A stretch of 64,000 nucleotides of DNA from Gymnorhina tibicen (Eukaryota > Chordata > Aves > Passeriformes > Artamidae): positions 2,087,486 through 2,151,485 of the forward strand of contig VXAZ01007995.1 of assembly GCA_013399875.1 (NCBI GenBank). The letters are read 5' to 3'. Position 1 is the stretch's first letter. Every line of letters begins with the position of its first letter. The notes below the pieces were generated by a model. It ran no database searches and was not told the origin of the DNA. It saw only the letters and a list, made by a program, of their open reading frames with translations. Made by a program: the position numbers and the translations under genes. Below are positions 23,601-37,200 of the stretch, piece after piece.

Positions 23601-26600
23601 TGGGACAAACTCCTCTTTATTACTAAGTCACTTTCTACATCCAAACAAGGCAGCAAGCCACAAGGAAATTTGTAAAGAGGATGAAAATGAGTGGGGAAGA
23701 AGGCGAAGGCTGGGAGAACAAAGGAAATGATTATTTCTAAGGGGAAGAGAATGTGATTGCTCAGGAAATAATTACACTTGTTACTTAATAAATAGTGTTT
23801 CTTCTGTTTATTATGTAGCTAGAACTTGTTTGGTGTCTGTGAGGAAATAATTGATTTGACTTTTAACACACACTTAATGAGTTATAGAATAGCTTAGAAA
23901 TCTTCACACTGTGAATGGAATTGTTTTCACAGCTGATTTGTGAAATTCATGAAGACGGGCCCAGAGTTCAAACCCAAAAGTGAACTGCTCCCACATCGAA
24001 GGTTTATTTGGATGATTCTTCATGCTCAGCCCACTTGTAGCAATCAGATTGAACCTCCAAGATGAAATTTTTCCTTCTAAGCTTAGGGGCGTTTGAGCCC
24101 GAGGTGCTGTTGTGAGGTTCCCTTTGAAATTTTGTTTTACAAGTGGTTTCATGGTGATTGGCAATATCGCATCCTATCACATAGGGGAAAATGAGGGCAC
24201 TCCAACTGCAGTTTGGTTCACACTAAATTTCTGATGGATGCACTCAAAGCCATGAATTTAAGCATCACTCTATGATTTTATCTTGGTTTATTCACATGCA
24301 AAAACATATAGAGTGGTTTTATTTTTTTTTTTAATTGCTTGGAAACTACAACAGAAACTGAGTATTTTTGCTGCATTTCTACTCGACTTTCAGCCTTTTC
24401 ACATTAAAAAGAAGGGGTAAAAAAGTCTCTTTTGCAGTTGCAAGGGCTTAAAACTACCCAGGGAGAAATGTGGCTGTGGTCAGTTACCAGATTGTGAGTA
24501 AATGCTGATTCATTTAAAAGGAAATGAAAATAATCTTTTCTCCTTAACTTCAAATGTGAGGGAAAAACTGGATATGGAGACTTTAAAGTAAAGGGTGCTT
24601 TTTTTATTCTTCCCCCGCCCCCTAGCTGATCAAGGCTGATTTGTAACTGATAGTCTGTAAATTTTGGGAAATATCTGTAAAGACTGAGGTTGCTTTTGCA
24701 GCATTTGATAAGAGCCTCTGTGGCAAACAGATAAATGAGAAAATTATGTTTTCTATCTCGATGGAGTATTAATATGTTGCATGACTTCATAGATGTAACG
24801 CATCTCTATAAGTAAATACGTTTAACCATGAGACCAGATTGTGCCAATAAAAGGAAACCTCTTTTTAAAGGAACTAATTGATTGAAATGTTGGGGGTTTT
24901 GTTCCCTTCATTTTAAATGAAGCCAAACATAATCCAAGTGGGGGATACAGAGACTTGAAAAGACTGACTGAAGGAACCAGTGTTTTCAGCGTATGTCTAC
25001 TATAAATACCAAAAATGCCATTTTTACCTGCTTCCTGTGATTTACTTTTATTGTTGTAGCACTCGAGGACCTGCAGACCGCTGTGCCCACACTGCTCAGA
25101 TATAGGGTAGGGACAGCTCACCTTTCCTGTCTCCAAAGGTGTGGGATTATCCAGTCAGGGGGAATAAATCCAGGCCGTAGAAGGGCACCACACATTTGCA
25201 GCAGTGGAGCACATTGAACATTTGAAACCAACTGAGGAAATAATGGACTTGTCCATCATTTGAAATCTTTGATCAGCCTGATATCTTTTGTAAAAATACA
25301 TTCTTCCATCAAAAATTTTGGGTTTGATCGGAGTTATGGGGTGGTGATATATGCACTGTGGAGGCTAGGCAATAATTTAAATTGCAAAAGCAAAACTACT
25401 ACTTGTGTTCACAATCTCAATATATCACCCTTCTGTGACTGTTTTTTCCTTCAAAACAACCAAAATATTCTTTTGGGTAGGATGAGGGCCAGAAAGGAAT
25501 GCAATAGTCCAGCTGGTGGTTAACAGATAACAAGATCATAAAAATTAAAGTTATACTTCAGGTAATTAGGAAGTTTGCTTATTCTATCATTAATTGTGCA
25601 GCTGTTTAATTTAAATATAATCTGATTCAAAGTGTTAAAGTTTACTCCAAGCTGAATGTTACTGTTTTCCCTGCAGTCTGCAGCATTTTGCCAGGGAAAT
25701 ATAAAATCTGGAAATAAAAGGAAAACAGTGTTTTTTGTTTGCAAAATTATATGTTATGCCTATCTATAATTTTTTTTTTTTTAATAAAAGGAACTTGAAG
25801 TAATGGAATTATTTCTACTGGGAAAGCCTCTCAGGAGCAAGTTGTACACAGTAATTATGATTTTAGACTGAGCTGACATCTTTACTAAGTTCTGTGTTAT
25901 CTTACCCTATATTAAGTATGTTCGGTTTTTGAAGTGGGTGTTTCAAATGTCTTCTCTTAATTATCACTGTGTAACTGAAGAGAAGTACAAACTCACAGCC
26001 CCATAAATGTGAAGACTGTTTTGATTTGGTTTGTTTTGATATTGTTTTTCACATATAAATCATATGGGCACATCTGCGACTGAAATGGAGATAAGCCTCC
26101 TGGTGTTATCTTATTTCTTAATTGTAGGCTCTCATTTTCCAGGGAGAATGTTGACTTGGTCCTTCCCTTATCATTGCCCTCCTCTGCTGTTTATTTGCTT
26201 ATTTACTGGCAAAGCTGCTTATATTTTAAACCTATCTAGGCAGAGTAAGCTTTAAAAATGCATGTCAGATTCGTTTTAATTCAGAAACCATTTTCTTTAG
26301 CAGCCCATGTAGGCTTGCTCCAATTTTTTATTTCCTTTTTTCCTTTTTCACACTAGAGTCATAGAAATGCCTCCTCCAGATAACAGAAGGAGGCAGGTGT
26401 TATTGAGAATAGTTTTTTTGTGGAAAAAGTGGAACCATTATTAAAAATACTTTCAGATAAATGTCAGTCTTTATACTTCCTGATATTTAACACACAGTTC
26501 AACTTTTTCTACTTGTGCATCTCCGGTGTGAGGGGCTCTTTGAAAGGAGGCAGTCGGATACAAACCAGAGCTGCTTCTGCTGTGATGCTGCTGGTCCTGA

Positions 26601-27029
26601 AGTCCCAGGCTGAGAGAGCCTTGCAGAATTTTGGATCTGAGCTGCCTATTTTTCGTCTGGCTGCAATATTATTAGGGATAAAATCCTGTTGCGCTGCCTG
26701 TGGTCGGATGCTCTTTCACCTTGGCACTTGGCAGTCATTTGGAGCTTCCCACTTGATCATTGCACAGTCGCCTGTGCCACTTCATTTGCAAACGTACTTC
26801 CGACCTTATGAAGTAGATACAGGTTTTTTCCACTGGTGGAAAAGCTGAAAATCAGAGTGTTTGAAGCAGGAAGGACTGATGAGATAGGATAGCAATAGGA
26901 GAAAGCTGATACTTTGGCAATGAAGGTTCTCTTTCCTCTCTTTCTCTTTCTTTATCCATTATCAGGGCTATGCAGGTAACTGTCTTTACAAATAGTGTTC
27001 CATTTGATGTTTGCAGCTTTCGGATATTA

Positions 27030-27053
27030 ATTAGTTAAGACTAATTAACTAAT
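27030..27053. repeat. Perfect 9-bp inverted repeat
   Basis: ATTAGTTAA (27030-27038) and TTAACTAAT (27045-27053) with a six-base loop. It includes homeodomain-like TAATTA cores; it sits just before the MIR-like remnant. Confidence 0.75.
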
Positions 27054-27069
27054 GGGAAGACAGGTTAGG

Positions 27070-27195
27070 GGTGCCATTTTAGTTCTGTAGATGGAAAAGA
27101 GGGGTCCACAGAGGTCTGATGATTTACCTCGGGGTTACAAAACGTGTCAGTGTCAGACTCAGGGCTGCGAGATGGGATCCAGCAGCGCTCCTGTG
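27070..27195 (+). repeat. MIR/CORE-SINE-like remnant
   Basis: The segments GCCATTTTAG, GTAGATGGAAAAG, CACAGAGGTCTGATGATTTA, TCGGGGTTACA, TGTCAGTGTCAGACTCAGGG and GATGGGATCCAG follow the order of the MIR core (ATTTTACAGATGGG, CAGAGAGGTTAAGTGACTTG, AAGGTCACA, GTCAGTGGCAGAGC, GAACCCAG). This is an order-and-motif match by eye with many substitutions, as expected for a very old insertion. Confidence 0.5.
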
Positions 27196-29924
27196 AAGGT
27201 GCCCAGTGCCCAACCAGCCACAGCTCTGTGTCTCAGATCTGAGAAAACCTTTTCCGTGCCATAGTATCCTGATTAATCAACTCCTGCTTGGCGTTCCACG
27301 TGGGAGCAGTGTCCCAGAGTCCCGGCATCCTGTTTTGTGAACCTTTTGAAGGTCGTCTTCTCCATTTTCCACAGCTGTTATATCCTGTCACAGTTATTTT
27401 GTGAGTAAGTAGAAAGAATATTTTGCGTCTCGTTTAAATGTGCCAGATAAAATGGGGAAATGAGAAATACAGGTGGATTAAAAAGTAAAGGTTTAACCTT
27501 GCAGACAGTACTGAAGAGAATCTTCCAGATGTGATAAATCCGTGTCTTTAGATGATTTATGTTGCAGTTAGCTGTGCATCCAGGCAGAGAAAAATTAATA
27601 GAACAGAACCTGAAAGTTTTAGAAAACAAACAGGAGATAAAAGTGTTTGGAAACATAGAAACTCTTCTTCACCACAACGGTAATTTTAAACAATTCAGTC
27701 CTGGTAATCAAAAGGGTTCTGAGAAGAAAAAGCAAATTCAGAAGACTCCAGACCTACAGACACAGCAGGAATTTTCAGAGGTTTAAAAGGACCACAAATA
27801 TTGCTGAATACGTTTCTAGATAAATTTATAGTAAATTATGCATTTTGCTGAAATTTCTCTCAGCTTATATATAGGACAAGTGGAAGAGTCAAATAAGAAT
27901 AATCTCATCTGTGAGTTTCTGAATAACCTAAAAATATACTCTTAGAGGATAAATAGAAATTTCAGAAATAGAAGTCAGAGTACAGTGCTTTCCATTTTTA
28001 AGGCAGATGTCTGTGACACAGACACTAAATTCAGAGATCCATTCTGCCTGAATTCAGAAACAGGAGCATCTTGTTGCTGTGTATCTTCTAGACCAACTGC
28101 AGCAAATAAGTAACAAAGAATTCTGTGTTGTGTTGAATAATGTGAATTTTCCCTATTTCTCCTTGCAACTGCAAAGTTACTTAGTATTTATTTTTCTGTA
28201 ATTTTGTGTTACATTTTGAAACCCCAAATTATTTAGATTTATTCATGTCTGATTCTTTACAAGTTTTGTTTTGTCAAATGTTTAGGGAATTAAAAAAAAA
28301 TACTGGACAATGGGCAAAGATTTTTCTAGTTTACTGAGGTTTTTTTTTCCCTAGTAACATCCTCTTCCTTAATTTACTTATATTTTTGTATTTGTCTTTC
28401 TAATTAACAGAGATAAAAAATTAAAACCAACATTTCCCTAATGGATAGAAATAATAGACTGGCATAATTAATTTTAAGCATTTAGAGATATTATTTGCAT
28501 ACAGACTTGTCTGTGAGTAGCTGTGGTCATTCCATACGGAAGACCATGGTGAAGACCGCAGTTTAAAACTGTTCTAATAAAACCTCATTTCAATTGCAAG
28601 TTATTTTCATTATCTGATATTGTTAATGTTCTCTCCAGTAGGCCAGTTTGCCTGAAATTTTAGTCCTATTTTAAAGTTTGTATGAAAAAAAGAGACACTG
28701 TCCCAGGGGCAACAGGATGGCTAAAGTAAGATTTAGTAAGAATTAACAATAATCACCTGTCAGAGCTGCAAAAGCTTTCTTGTGCCAGGCAGAAGCCTGC
28801 AGGCAGAACACTCCATGCATACTGGGGTTACTCTTCCCCTCCTCTTGAACCCCAAAACTCTGTGGCTCAAACTACCTCACTTCTGTTGTCTAGACAAAGT
28901 TTTACTTGGGTTTATTCAAGGAGCTTTTCCTCAAGCCTCCTGATACTTATAGAATGATACTCTGGAGCCTGCAGCCATACAGAATCTGTAATAAAAAGAA
29001 TGAGACAGTAGGTACGGCCCTGGGAATTTCCCACACTCTAAAGCACACAGGCAGGTAGGTGTAAACCCTGGAGAAAACACTTGTGGAGGCTTCTGCAAAT
29101 GAATCCTACAGGCTTTGTGCCACTGCACTTAAAACGCCTTTCCAGCGGGAATAACACTGGAACTGGTATTTTTGCCCAGACTGGAAGCCACTGTTTAAAG
29201 TGTTATTGTGCATCCTTTTTCTTAGTAGCACCTCGAGCTATTTATATTTCATTGAATTTAATAGTTTGTTTTCATGCTGCTGCAGATTTGCCAAATAGTT
29301 CGTTAAAAAGTATTAAAAAAAATTGCTGGTGTTGAGGAAGCATTGTGGAAGCTGGATTCTTCATGGCTTGAAAAAATGTAATGTTGTTTTTTGACTATAA
29401 GGTAGAATTGCTGTTTGTACTAAAATTATCCACAGTGAAACAGTCAATAATAGTAACATCAGAAAGATAAAAAGTGCAGTTCACACAGTTTAGAGTTATC
29501 ACTCCTGCCTGTTTGTAGGAGGATATAACACTGTGTTTGATTATATTCTCTTCTTGTTAAGTTGATAAAAGTCACAAAGGAGGTATATTTCCACGTGATC
29601 ATTCTGATTTTTTAGTACAGTGAAAGAATTACAAAGTGCTTAAATGCCAAGTTTAGGGAAAAAACAACAGACTGAGTTAACTGGAGTAAACCCCAGGCTA
29701 CAGCACAGAGACAGATTTAATTGCAACCTCTTCCTTTTCCCTTCTCCCTACTTCTGGATGGCTTTAGGAGAGTAATTTTAAGGTAACTTAGAAACGTGCC
29801 CAAGTCCTGCCTTTTTGGACTAAAAGTTTTGCAGCACCTCATGCAGCACTGGACCACCCACCACAGGACTCCCATTTACATCTTTGCATTGTTTTACAGA
29901 TAGAACTAAACCTTTTTTTTCATT

Positions 29925-30015
29925 AATTAGCTTGTAAGCTTTTGTGGCAGGGAGCAACTCATTGTTATGTCTCTGTACAATGCTGAGTCCGATGGGATCA
30001 TTGCTTATTATTCCT
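29925..30015 (+). repeat. Ancient amniote LINE 3'-end remnant
   Basis: TTGTAAGCTTTTGTGGCAGG, then TGTCTCTGTACAATGCTGAG and GATGGGATCA, follow in order the motifs TTGTAAGCTC / GGGCAGGGA / TGTACAG / AATGGGG. From memory of turtle, crocodilian and bird sequence, these belong to the 3' end of an old CR1/L3-clade LINE. A reversed copy of the same unit appears at 57215 in this window, which supports the reading. The exact family name is not claimed. Confidence 0.6.
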
Positions 30016-31849
30016 ACCAGAGGCAGCTTAAGTCTTGTCAGCAGCATAGGCAAGATTGAATTTTGCTGCCCCTGGGAGGGCTGGCATGGTCAGCAAGGTT
30101 TTTCCAGGGGATGTGGCAGAGGGGACATGGAGGGCTTTCAGTGCTGGGAGTGTCAGCGTGTCTGAAATGACTGTGAGATGTTTGGGGATGCTGCAGGATA
30201 AGCTACGCTAGCTCCTTTCTCCAGCTGGGGAAAAAATAATTAAAAGCTTGGTTGAAAAGGTATGTTCTTCTGCATGGCTCCTGAGATTGCAAAACTACAA
30301 TATTAAATTTTTTTAATACTTGTTCAGCCCTATGTATCTATTTGATTACTTTGAAGAAGGAAGTGAAAGTGTCTCAGAAATACCGGGTAATATCAAAGGT
30401 GGAGTGTGACCAAACATTTTGGGCTTTGAGAGCGTGTTACCCTTTGCAGCTGATAATGCTACTGTTCACTTACAGAGGCACCGGACTGGCTGCAGACCTA
30501 CAGAAAATATGAATAAATATTTGCTTTTAGTTATTCCTCCTCTTATGCATAATATAGCAATATAATTATTACTTGTAGGCACATAACAGCAGTCCTGACC
30601 ATTTTTTCTTGAAATATTACTGATACCTCAGTTGGTCAGCCTCTAAAACATGAAAAGGGTGAGGCATGGACATGAGATAAATATCTTTATATACTGTAGA
30701 AGTAAGGGTCTTAAAAATGTTCTATCTGCAAAACTTTTTTAGTTGAATGTCAAGTGAAGATTGTTCAATTTTAATCTTATAACTCTGTGAGAATAAAAAA
30801 GATGGGCATGACTCAGAGTTGGTTGAATGTAGGTTTCTGCCATGGTGCTTCAAAACTTTTTCTGTTTCTGATGCTGTCTAAAATCTGATCATTCCTCAGC
30901 TTTGAAAGAATTCCTTAATTAATGGACAGGTTACACCATTACATTTTCAACAACTTCTGTCAAAAATGCAACTCACCTGAAAACAAATCATGACAGAACT
31001 GAAAGGAAGAAAAAGGATTTATTCAGTAAAATTTAATTTCTGAAAACTACCATGGCCTATAGATTTCCATGCATCCTGCTGGAGTCTCCAGATAGGAAAC
31101 TGCCAGTGTTGAAATATTTTTCTTCTCCATTACTTAAATTTTGCAGAATTTTTATCTGTTTTCATTTTCAAGTACGTCAAGAGAAAAGACATCTCATTCA
31201 GCAATGTGCAAAAAGGGTTTTATGGGTTTATTAAAGAAAAGACGGATTTGAGAGTTTTAAAAATTCTCATGAATCTGATCTGAGTAACATATTCAAGCTT
31301 TGAGCAACTAAATTTGATACCTGATAACAGTAGAATTGCACATCTTAGAGAAAAACACGATGTGCCAAGTAAAATGCTGTTTACCTGAATTATATATTGT
31401 GAAGCTTTCTTCTTGTGTCTGCCCCAAGCTGCCACCCAACAGGGTGAGGTCTCTCCTCTCCTTGCACAGAACCTCACCAGTTCTGTGCAGCCCAAACTGT
31501 GACCTCCCTTTGGGCATTGCTCTCCACAAACTGCTGTTCCAGCTGTCCTCACTGTTTGAGTTGTCAGTCCTTGTATGTTTTATGAACATGAATCAACAGG
31601 TCCCAAACCACGTACTCGTACAAAATGGTGCCAGAGAACCCCTGGTGGAGTGGTGTAGGAGAACAACTCAGCTTCCAAGGTGCTGTAATTTATTTTGGCC
31701 TGATAAGAGTTATTTAACATAGAAAATGTTCTCTTTCTGATATAAAAAAGAATAAAAAAGAGAGGGGTGGAGAATGACGGAGAAAAGTTGACCTTTTCCA
31801 AAGGCACCCACTCTCATCTTGCAAATTTGAGAATATAGTATCTGTCAAA

Positions 31850-32075
31850 TGATTTCTGCTTCATAAACTTGTGAGGGAGAAGCATTTTAATTTCTACTTA
31901 ATACATGGGGTATTTATGTTACACAGAATATAATCAAAGAAAATTGGTAAATGTGAGCCTTTTGTCTGGCTGGAGCATATTAATGGGTTAGAGGGAAAAT
32001 ATGCTTTACTTGAAACTTTTGAGAAATGGAAATTAATTTGGCTTTGAGTTTCATATGGTTTCCTTGAAAATCTGT
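31850..32075. repeat. Unrecognised repeat, copy A of a diverged pair
   Basis: This segment shares with 34008-34247, in the same orientation, an ordered set of blocks: TGCTTCATAA, GAGGGAGAA, TTTCTAC, a GGCTGG/GGTTGG plus CATATT/TATATT block, GGGTTAGAGGGAAAAT, and TGGTTTCCTTG. Spacing differs by insertions and deletions of tens of bases. I do not recognise the family. It could be two insertions of one old transposable element or a local duplication. No coding frame is shared. Confidence 0.65.
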
Positions 32076-34007
32076 TCATACAATATTTTGTGCATAAATG
32101 TCTTGTGGAGTGGTAAGGGGTTTGCTTTTCTTTTTGGAAATTCCTTTTAAACTCCTTCTTGCTGCAGATATTAATTATCAGTATTTAATAGATTCCATGC
32201 ATGAAGAAGAATATGCTTTTTCTTTTACTCTCTCCTTCCCTCTAAGTTTCTTATATCATATGGGCAGATATCCATACGTAAGATATTTTTTTCACACAGC
32301 TACCAATAAAAGTTCTGCATTCTTACAAGCTGGAAGATAAAAATATTAGAATCATGTCATAAAATGATAAAAAAGGGTTCACACCACATTTATTTATACA
32401 CGTATCTGGAGGCTCTTGGTATAAGAAAAATAAATGCATTGGAAATAAAGTAATATTTAATTTAACATAGTTCCAACTTTTCTGTTGAGAAGGTGATTCT
32501 CTTGATAGTGAGATTTAAACTCTTATCTCTGCTCTATGGCTTTGGACATTGCCTTCTATTTGGCAGCAAATGAGAAATTTCAGAGTAAACAGCTACAAGC
32601 AAGCAAATATTGTAGACAAACCCAGTTGCTACTGCAGTTCTTCTGTGTAAAAGCTTCTGAGATATGATTAAAGTTGAAATCTAAATGGAGATAAAACAAA
32701 TAGGCCTAAGCTATGTCCAAAAGGTAAAGCAGCAGAGGTTTATTTATTTTTAGGTAATGAGATTACAGTTTAAATTGCATTTCATCTCATTAAGGGACTG
32801 TTAACGTCTGTTACCTCTTTTTCTGACATTAAGTTACCATATACCACAGATTCCAGCTAATGACTTTTTGAGGGAGACATTTAGGACATTTCCTAGGAGA
32901 GGTTATATTCATTTTTCTACTCCAGGAAAAGATTGAAAATTTTTTTGAACATACCAGTGAGTTAATTTATCTGATTAAGGATTAATTATGATAATACAGT
33001 CCCAGTGATTAGGTACCTTCAATGTAAAATTTGACTTCATATATTACAGATTTCTAGATTAAAGAGCCTGATAGTCTTTGACCTGGTAGTGACCTGATGT
33101 TCTGAAAGTAATTTTTTTGAGTAAGGTGGGGACAATTGTATTTATGGCCAAGTTCTGAAACCTCAGTTTGGGCTGATTTGCTTTATGTTTCAGTCAATTT
33201 TTTTTTCTGTAAAGTGAATATAACTTCTGGTTCACTGTAAAAGTGGTCAAATCTCTGTATGCAAGCGTTGTGCTGAAAAACATGTTTTGCGCAGAGGTGA
33301 AAGCTGCTTGGTTTTCTACTACCTAGGAGAAGTAAACTTTTATATATTGAAGTTCAGAAAAATTAAACTGACCTTCTTATTTTTTTTTTTGTGTGTGTGG
33401 GAGTGAACCATGCAGTTTAAACATTTATTAATCCCTTTGTGAGTGCTATGACAGAATTCTGTCACAACAGGCTGAAGCACGAATGTAAATTACTGTTAAT
33501 ACCAGCTGAAACCATCCCTGGTTTCCTGGTGAGCACTTCAGTACAGTGAACATGTAAGTAAAAATACATAACAAATGATAGGACATTCAGTATATTCTGG
33601 TGAATCCAGGGGTGGTAGCAGGATGTCGTGCAAAGGCACTGAGCTGAATTTTGCCATTATTGCTCAGATTTTGTTTTTCTAGGTAGCAGAGTTTCTACTT
33701 TTCTGTAGTCTATAGCTTTTCGTTTGGATTTACTCATTGATAATTATCCCGTAACAAAAGTGTTATCCATTAGTGAAGCTGAAGGAAATGAGAGAATACT
33801 GAGACAATAGCAAATTAGTTAATAACCCCAGCAAAATCTGTATTAAATGTCTGTGAGGGATACTCTTGCTATTTAAAAGAAACAGAACACAACTAGTCGA
33901 CGTAAGAAGTGAATTTAAAGGAAAAAAAAGGTCAAGGAGGAAATTTCTTTGTGAATATTACCCCATTTGTATGCATCCACTTTCAGATTTTCTGAATTCT
34001 AGACCAA

Positions 34008-34247
34008 AAAAATGTTTCCTGCTTCATAATAGGAACTCATGAGGGAGAAACTTTTATTTCTACCTCCTATATATCTCATGCGATGAAACAAACAGATCAT
34101 TTGGCCTGGTTGGGGTATATTTAGGGGTTAGAGGGAAAATCTTTCTGCATTATTTAAGTTTTTTGGAAAGTGTTTTGGTTTTGCTTGAATCTAATGTTAA
34201 AGGCATGATGATATCTGGTAATGGTTTCCTTGGGGGTGCTGAATCTG
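34008..34247. repeat. Unrecognised repeat, copy B of a diverged pair
   Basis: Second member of the pair described at 31850-32075. The best-preserved block is GGGTTAGAGGGAAAAT (here 34125-34140; in copy A 31985-32000). Compared with copy A, this copy lacks about 20-40 bases before the GGCCTGGTTGG block and has about 30 extra bases before TGGTTTCCTTG. The two copies are about 2.16 kb apart. Confidence 0.65.
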
Positions 34248-37200
34248 TGTTTTTCAGGATTGTCCATACTCAGATGGAGCAGGCTCCATTTCACTGTGTG
34301 TGTGCAGCCCTGTGCAGTGAGCTGAGCAGATCTGATGTGTAATTGAAAGGAACAGCTTTGTGACTGAGAGTAATGGAGATTAATTAATGTATTGTTGCTG
34401 CTAGAGAACTGTTTGTGAGAAATTTTGCAGTTATTTTGAATACAATAGAAATATGGGAGACTGGATTATAATTGGCATGGGTTTGAAGGATGTCCCAGTT
34501 TATTTTCTCTCTGTTGCATTTTTCCTCCCAAAACTGTTCATTTTCCAGGCCAGATGTTTCTTCCTGTATTTAGTTTTAGTAAATGGTTTAAATACATAAG
34601 ATCAAATTCTGTCAGTAATTTTTCAGTAATTTTTCAGTAATTTTTTCCCTGTATGTGCAGAGACTGCAATGGCTGGCCAAACAGGATTTGTTCAAGCAAG
34701 GATTTCAACCTGGACAAATAATGCAGCTTTAGCATCTTCCCCCAAAAAATCCCATTTATTATCCTTAAATTATTGTCTTTAGTCAGCTTTGATTGTGTTG
34801 CAAATACTACACAGTTTGAAATACTAGTATAGTAATAATAATGCCCTAGATCAATATAAGTATTAGAATTTTTCAGTGATTAGTTCAACTTTTAATTTAA
34901 AATACTAAGAGAAAAAAACAGTGGGGGTTTTTATTTTGAGCAAATTGCATGTAAAGGATGACTGCAGCAATAGTAGTAAAAGGCAGGAAGCTATATCATT
35001 GCTAATCAATCTAGAGAGCTCTGTCTCTTACAGATGTCAATACAAAGTTAAGTGCTAAAATAATTGTAGTGTAGGCTTTCTCATAATTACTGTTGTTCAT
35101 TTGGTATGTTGTGCAAAAAAGAGAGAAAAGAGGAATTTGCTTTGCAGTCAGCAGCCACAAATCTCTAAGGAGAAAGAAAAAGATAGCAGAAGGCTGATAG
35201 TCATCCATCATTCCTGACAATTTCACAGCCTAGAATAACTTGACAGAGACCCAGAACAAAATGTTGTTGAGAATTGAATGCTGCTAAGCTGAGTGAATTG
35301 ACTTTCTGATGTCAAAGCAGGACCTGCCTGAAGTGGCTGATGATTCTTCTTTTCTGACTTCAGAAACACCGAGACTTAAAATGTCTTGTGGTACAAATGG
35401 GCAAATCTGAAAACTGGGGAACTGTTTTAAAACTTTCTGTGTCCTTTTAAAGATTTCATAAGGTGAGTCTGGTCAGCAACTGTGTGGGTGAGTAGCACAC
35501 CTACTATTAAAGAGAATTTGATCATTACACTCCTCAGAAAGCAGGAGTAAGGAGTCAGAATTGTTCCCAATTGTCTTGAAACACGAAATTTTTCAAGACC
35601 TGGCTCATTTCATCTAAATTTGTCTTAGGTGCTGTGCCAGCCCCTCTTTTACTAGCCTTGGGAATGTAGGCTTGGTTTGTCTCTGTGCAGAACACAGGGT
35701 TAAATTTGCTATATTTGAATCCACATATTTATTTCTTATTTTGAAATTAAAACATTCTTGCATTGTGTTTAGAATAGGTGCAAAATTTCTTCATGATAAC
35801 ACTAGAATGATGTAAGTTGTTACGTGGTCTTTATTTAAGTATTATTGTTATATAAAAGAGATGATTTTGCAGCTATTTATTTAGAAAAAACCCATGATAT
35901 TGGAAATGTTCCTAAATTATTATAATTAGGCATTTATTTACCAATAAATATTGCCAGTTTTATCTACTATTCAAAGACTAACCTTCTAAATTGCTTACAG
36001 CCATTAAAATGTATGAAGAACACAAACTGCAGGGTCTAAATGGAAAGAGCTCTTGTTTTGTAAAAGACACATTATATCTTAGAAGTGTAAAAGAAATAGA
36101 ATGTAAATAGGACGTGTGGGCCAGGCATGCCATCCCTGATCAATAATGCAAAAGGTTTAGCAGGTTTATTTGTAAACCTAACAGCACAGATTTAGTCAGA
36201 ATGGGGCCTTGTACAGTACACGCAGGTATTTAAAGGTTAGGAACAAGGAATTTCATTAGTCTGCCAAATCCTCTGCTGTCATTCCCCAATCTCTTTGAAT
36301 TATTTCCAAATGTATTCTCACTTCTTTTTCCTTTTTTTCTTTTTTTTTTTACTAATGGCTGTGTTACTAATACAGTGCTTTATTGCTAATTTAACTCCAC
36401 CATAAATTGGCACAAGGAGGAGAGATTTTCAAAGTGCCTTGATTCCCAGTAATGATATTACAGCAACTATCTTTATGTTAATGTAGTTATAGCTGGTATA
36501 AAAAGGTTACAGTATCAAGCTTGCTAGTCTACAACATTTTATCTGTGTTTCCAGTTTGCTTAAAAGAAAGCAAAGCATGATGTCTAATAGACGGAGGCAT
36601 AGATCTGGTATTTTACAGCATCCACTGCAACCTTAAAGCAGCACTGAGGGACATAAACCTGAAAATTGGCGAACCGCTTTTATTGCATCTTTGTGCTAAA
36701 ATAAAAAGGCAAACAAACAACCCCGACACCTTTTGTAGCGCAGTGTGGTCCCTTCCCTCTCCTTCCTCTCTGCCTTCCCTTTCCCTCATCACAATGAAAA
36801 GAGAAAACCTTAAGCTTTGCTAAGAGTTAAAGAATAAGATATTAATAAAGAAGAAGCCAGACATTCTTCCATTTGAAATGAATGACAATTGTTTTCTGCA
36901 TTTTCTAGAGGTTTTACCTAAAACATAGGCTACCCAAAAAGAGGTTTCTAGCGATAAAATAGCTCTCCTTGTCACAGGCTCCTCAAAAGTTATTTCTTCA
37001 AATGATACAAAATATTTTGCCTCTCATTTATTTTTTTCAATAAATCAAATATAAGAGCTTCATTGAAGACAATGTTCAGTGGAGCTCTTTGTATCCTTTT
37101 TCTGACAGCTGTGTTGTGACTGGGTGGTTATGTACATTTCTGCGGTGTAGGAGCATGCAGGGATCTTTTTTTTACAGGGACTAAATTTTTAAAAGAATGG

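Noticed and set aside
31220..31722. Cluster of three overlapping frames suggesting an exon
   Set aside because: Frames lie on both strands, contain no known motif and lack convincing splice sites in a consistent phase.
33190..33240. MIR-like CTGTAAAGTGAATATAACTT stretch
   Set aside because: Only one short block resembles the MIR core, with a T run in the middle and no supporting neighbouring blocks.
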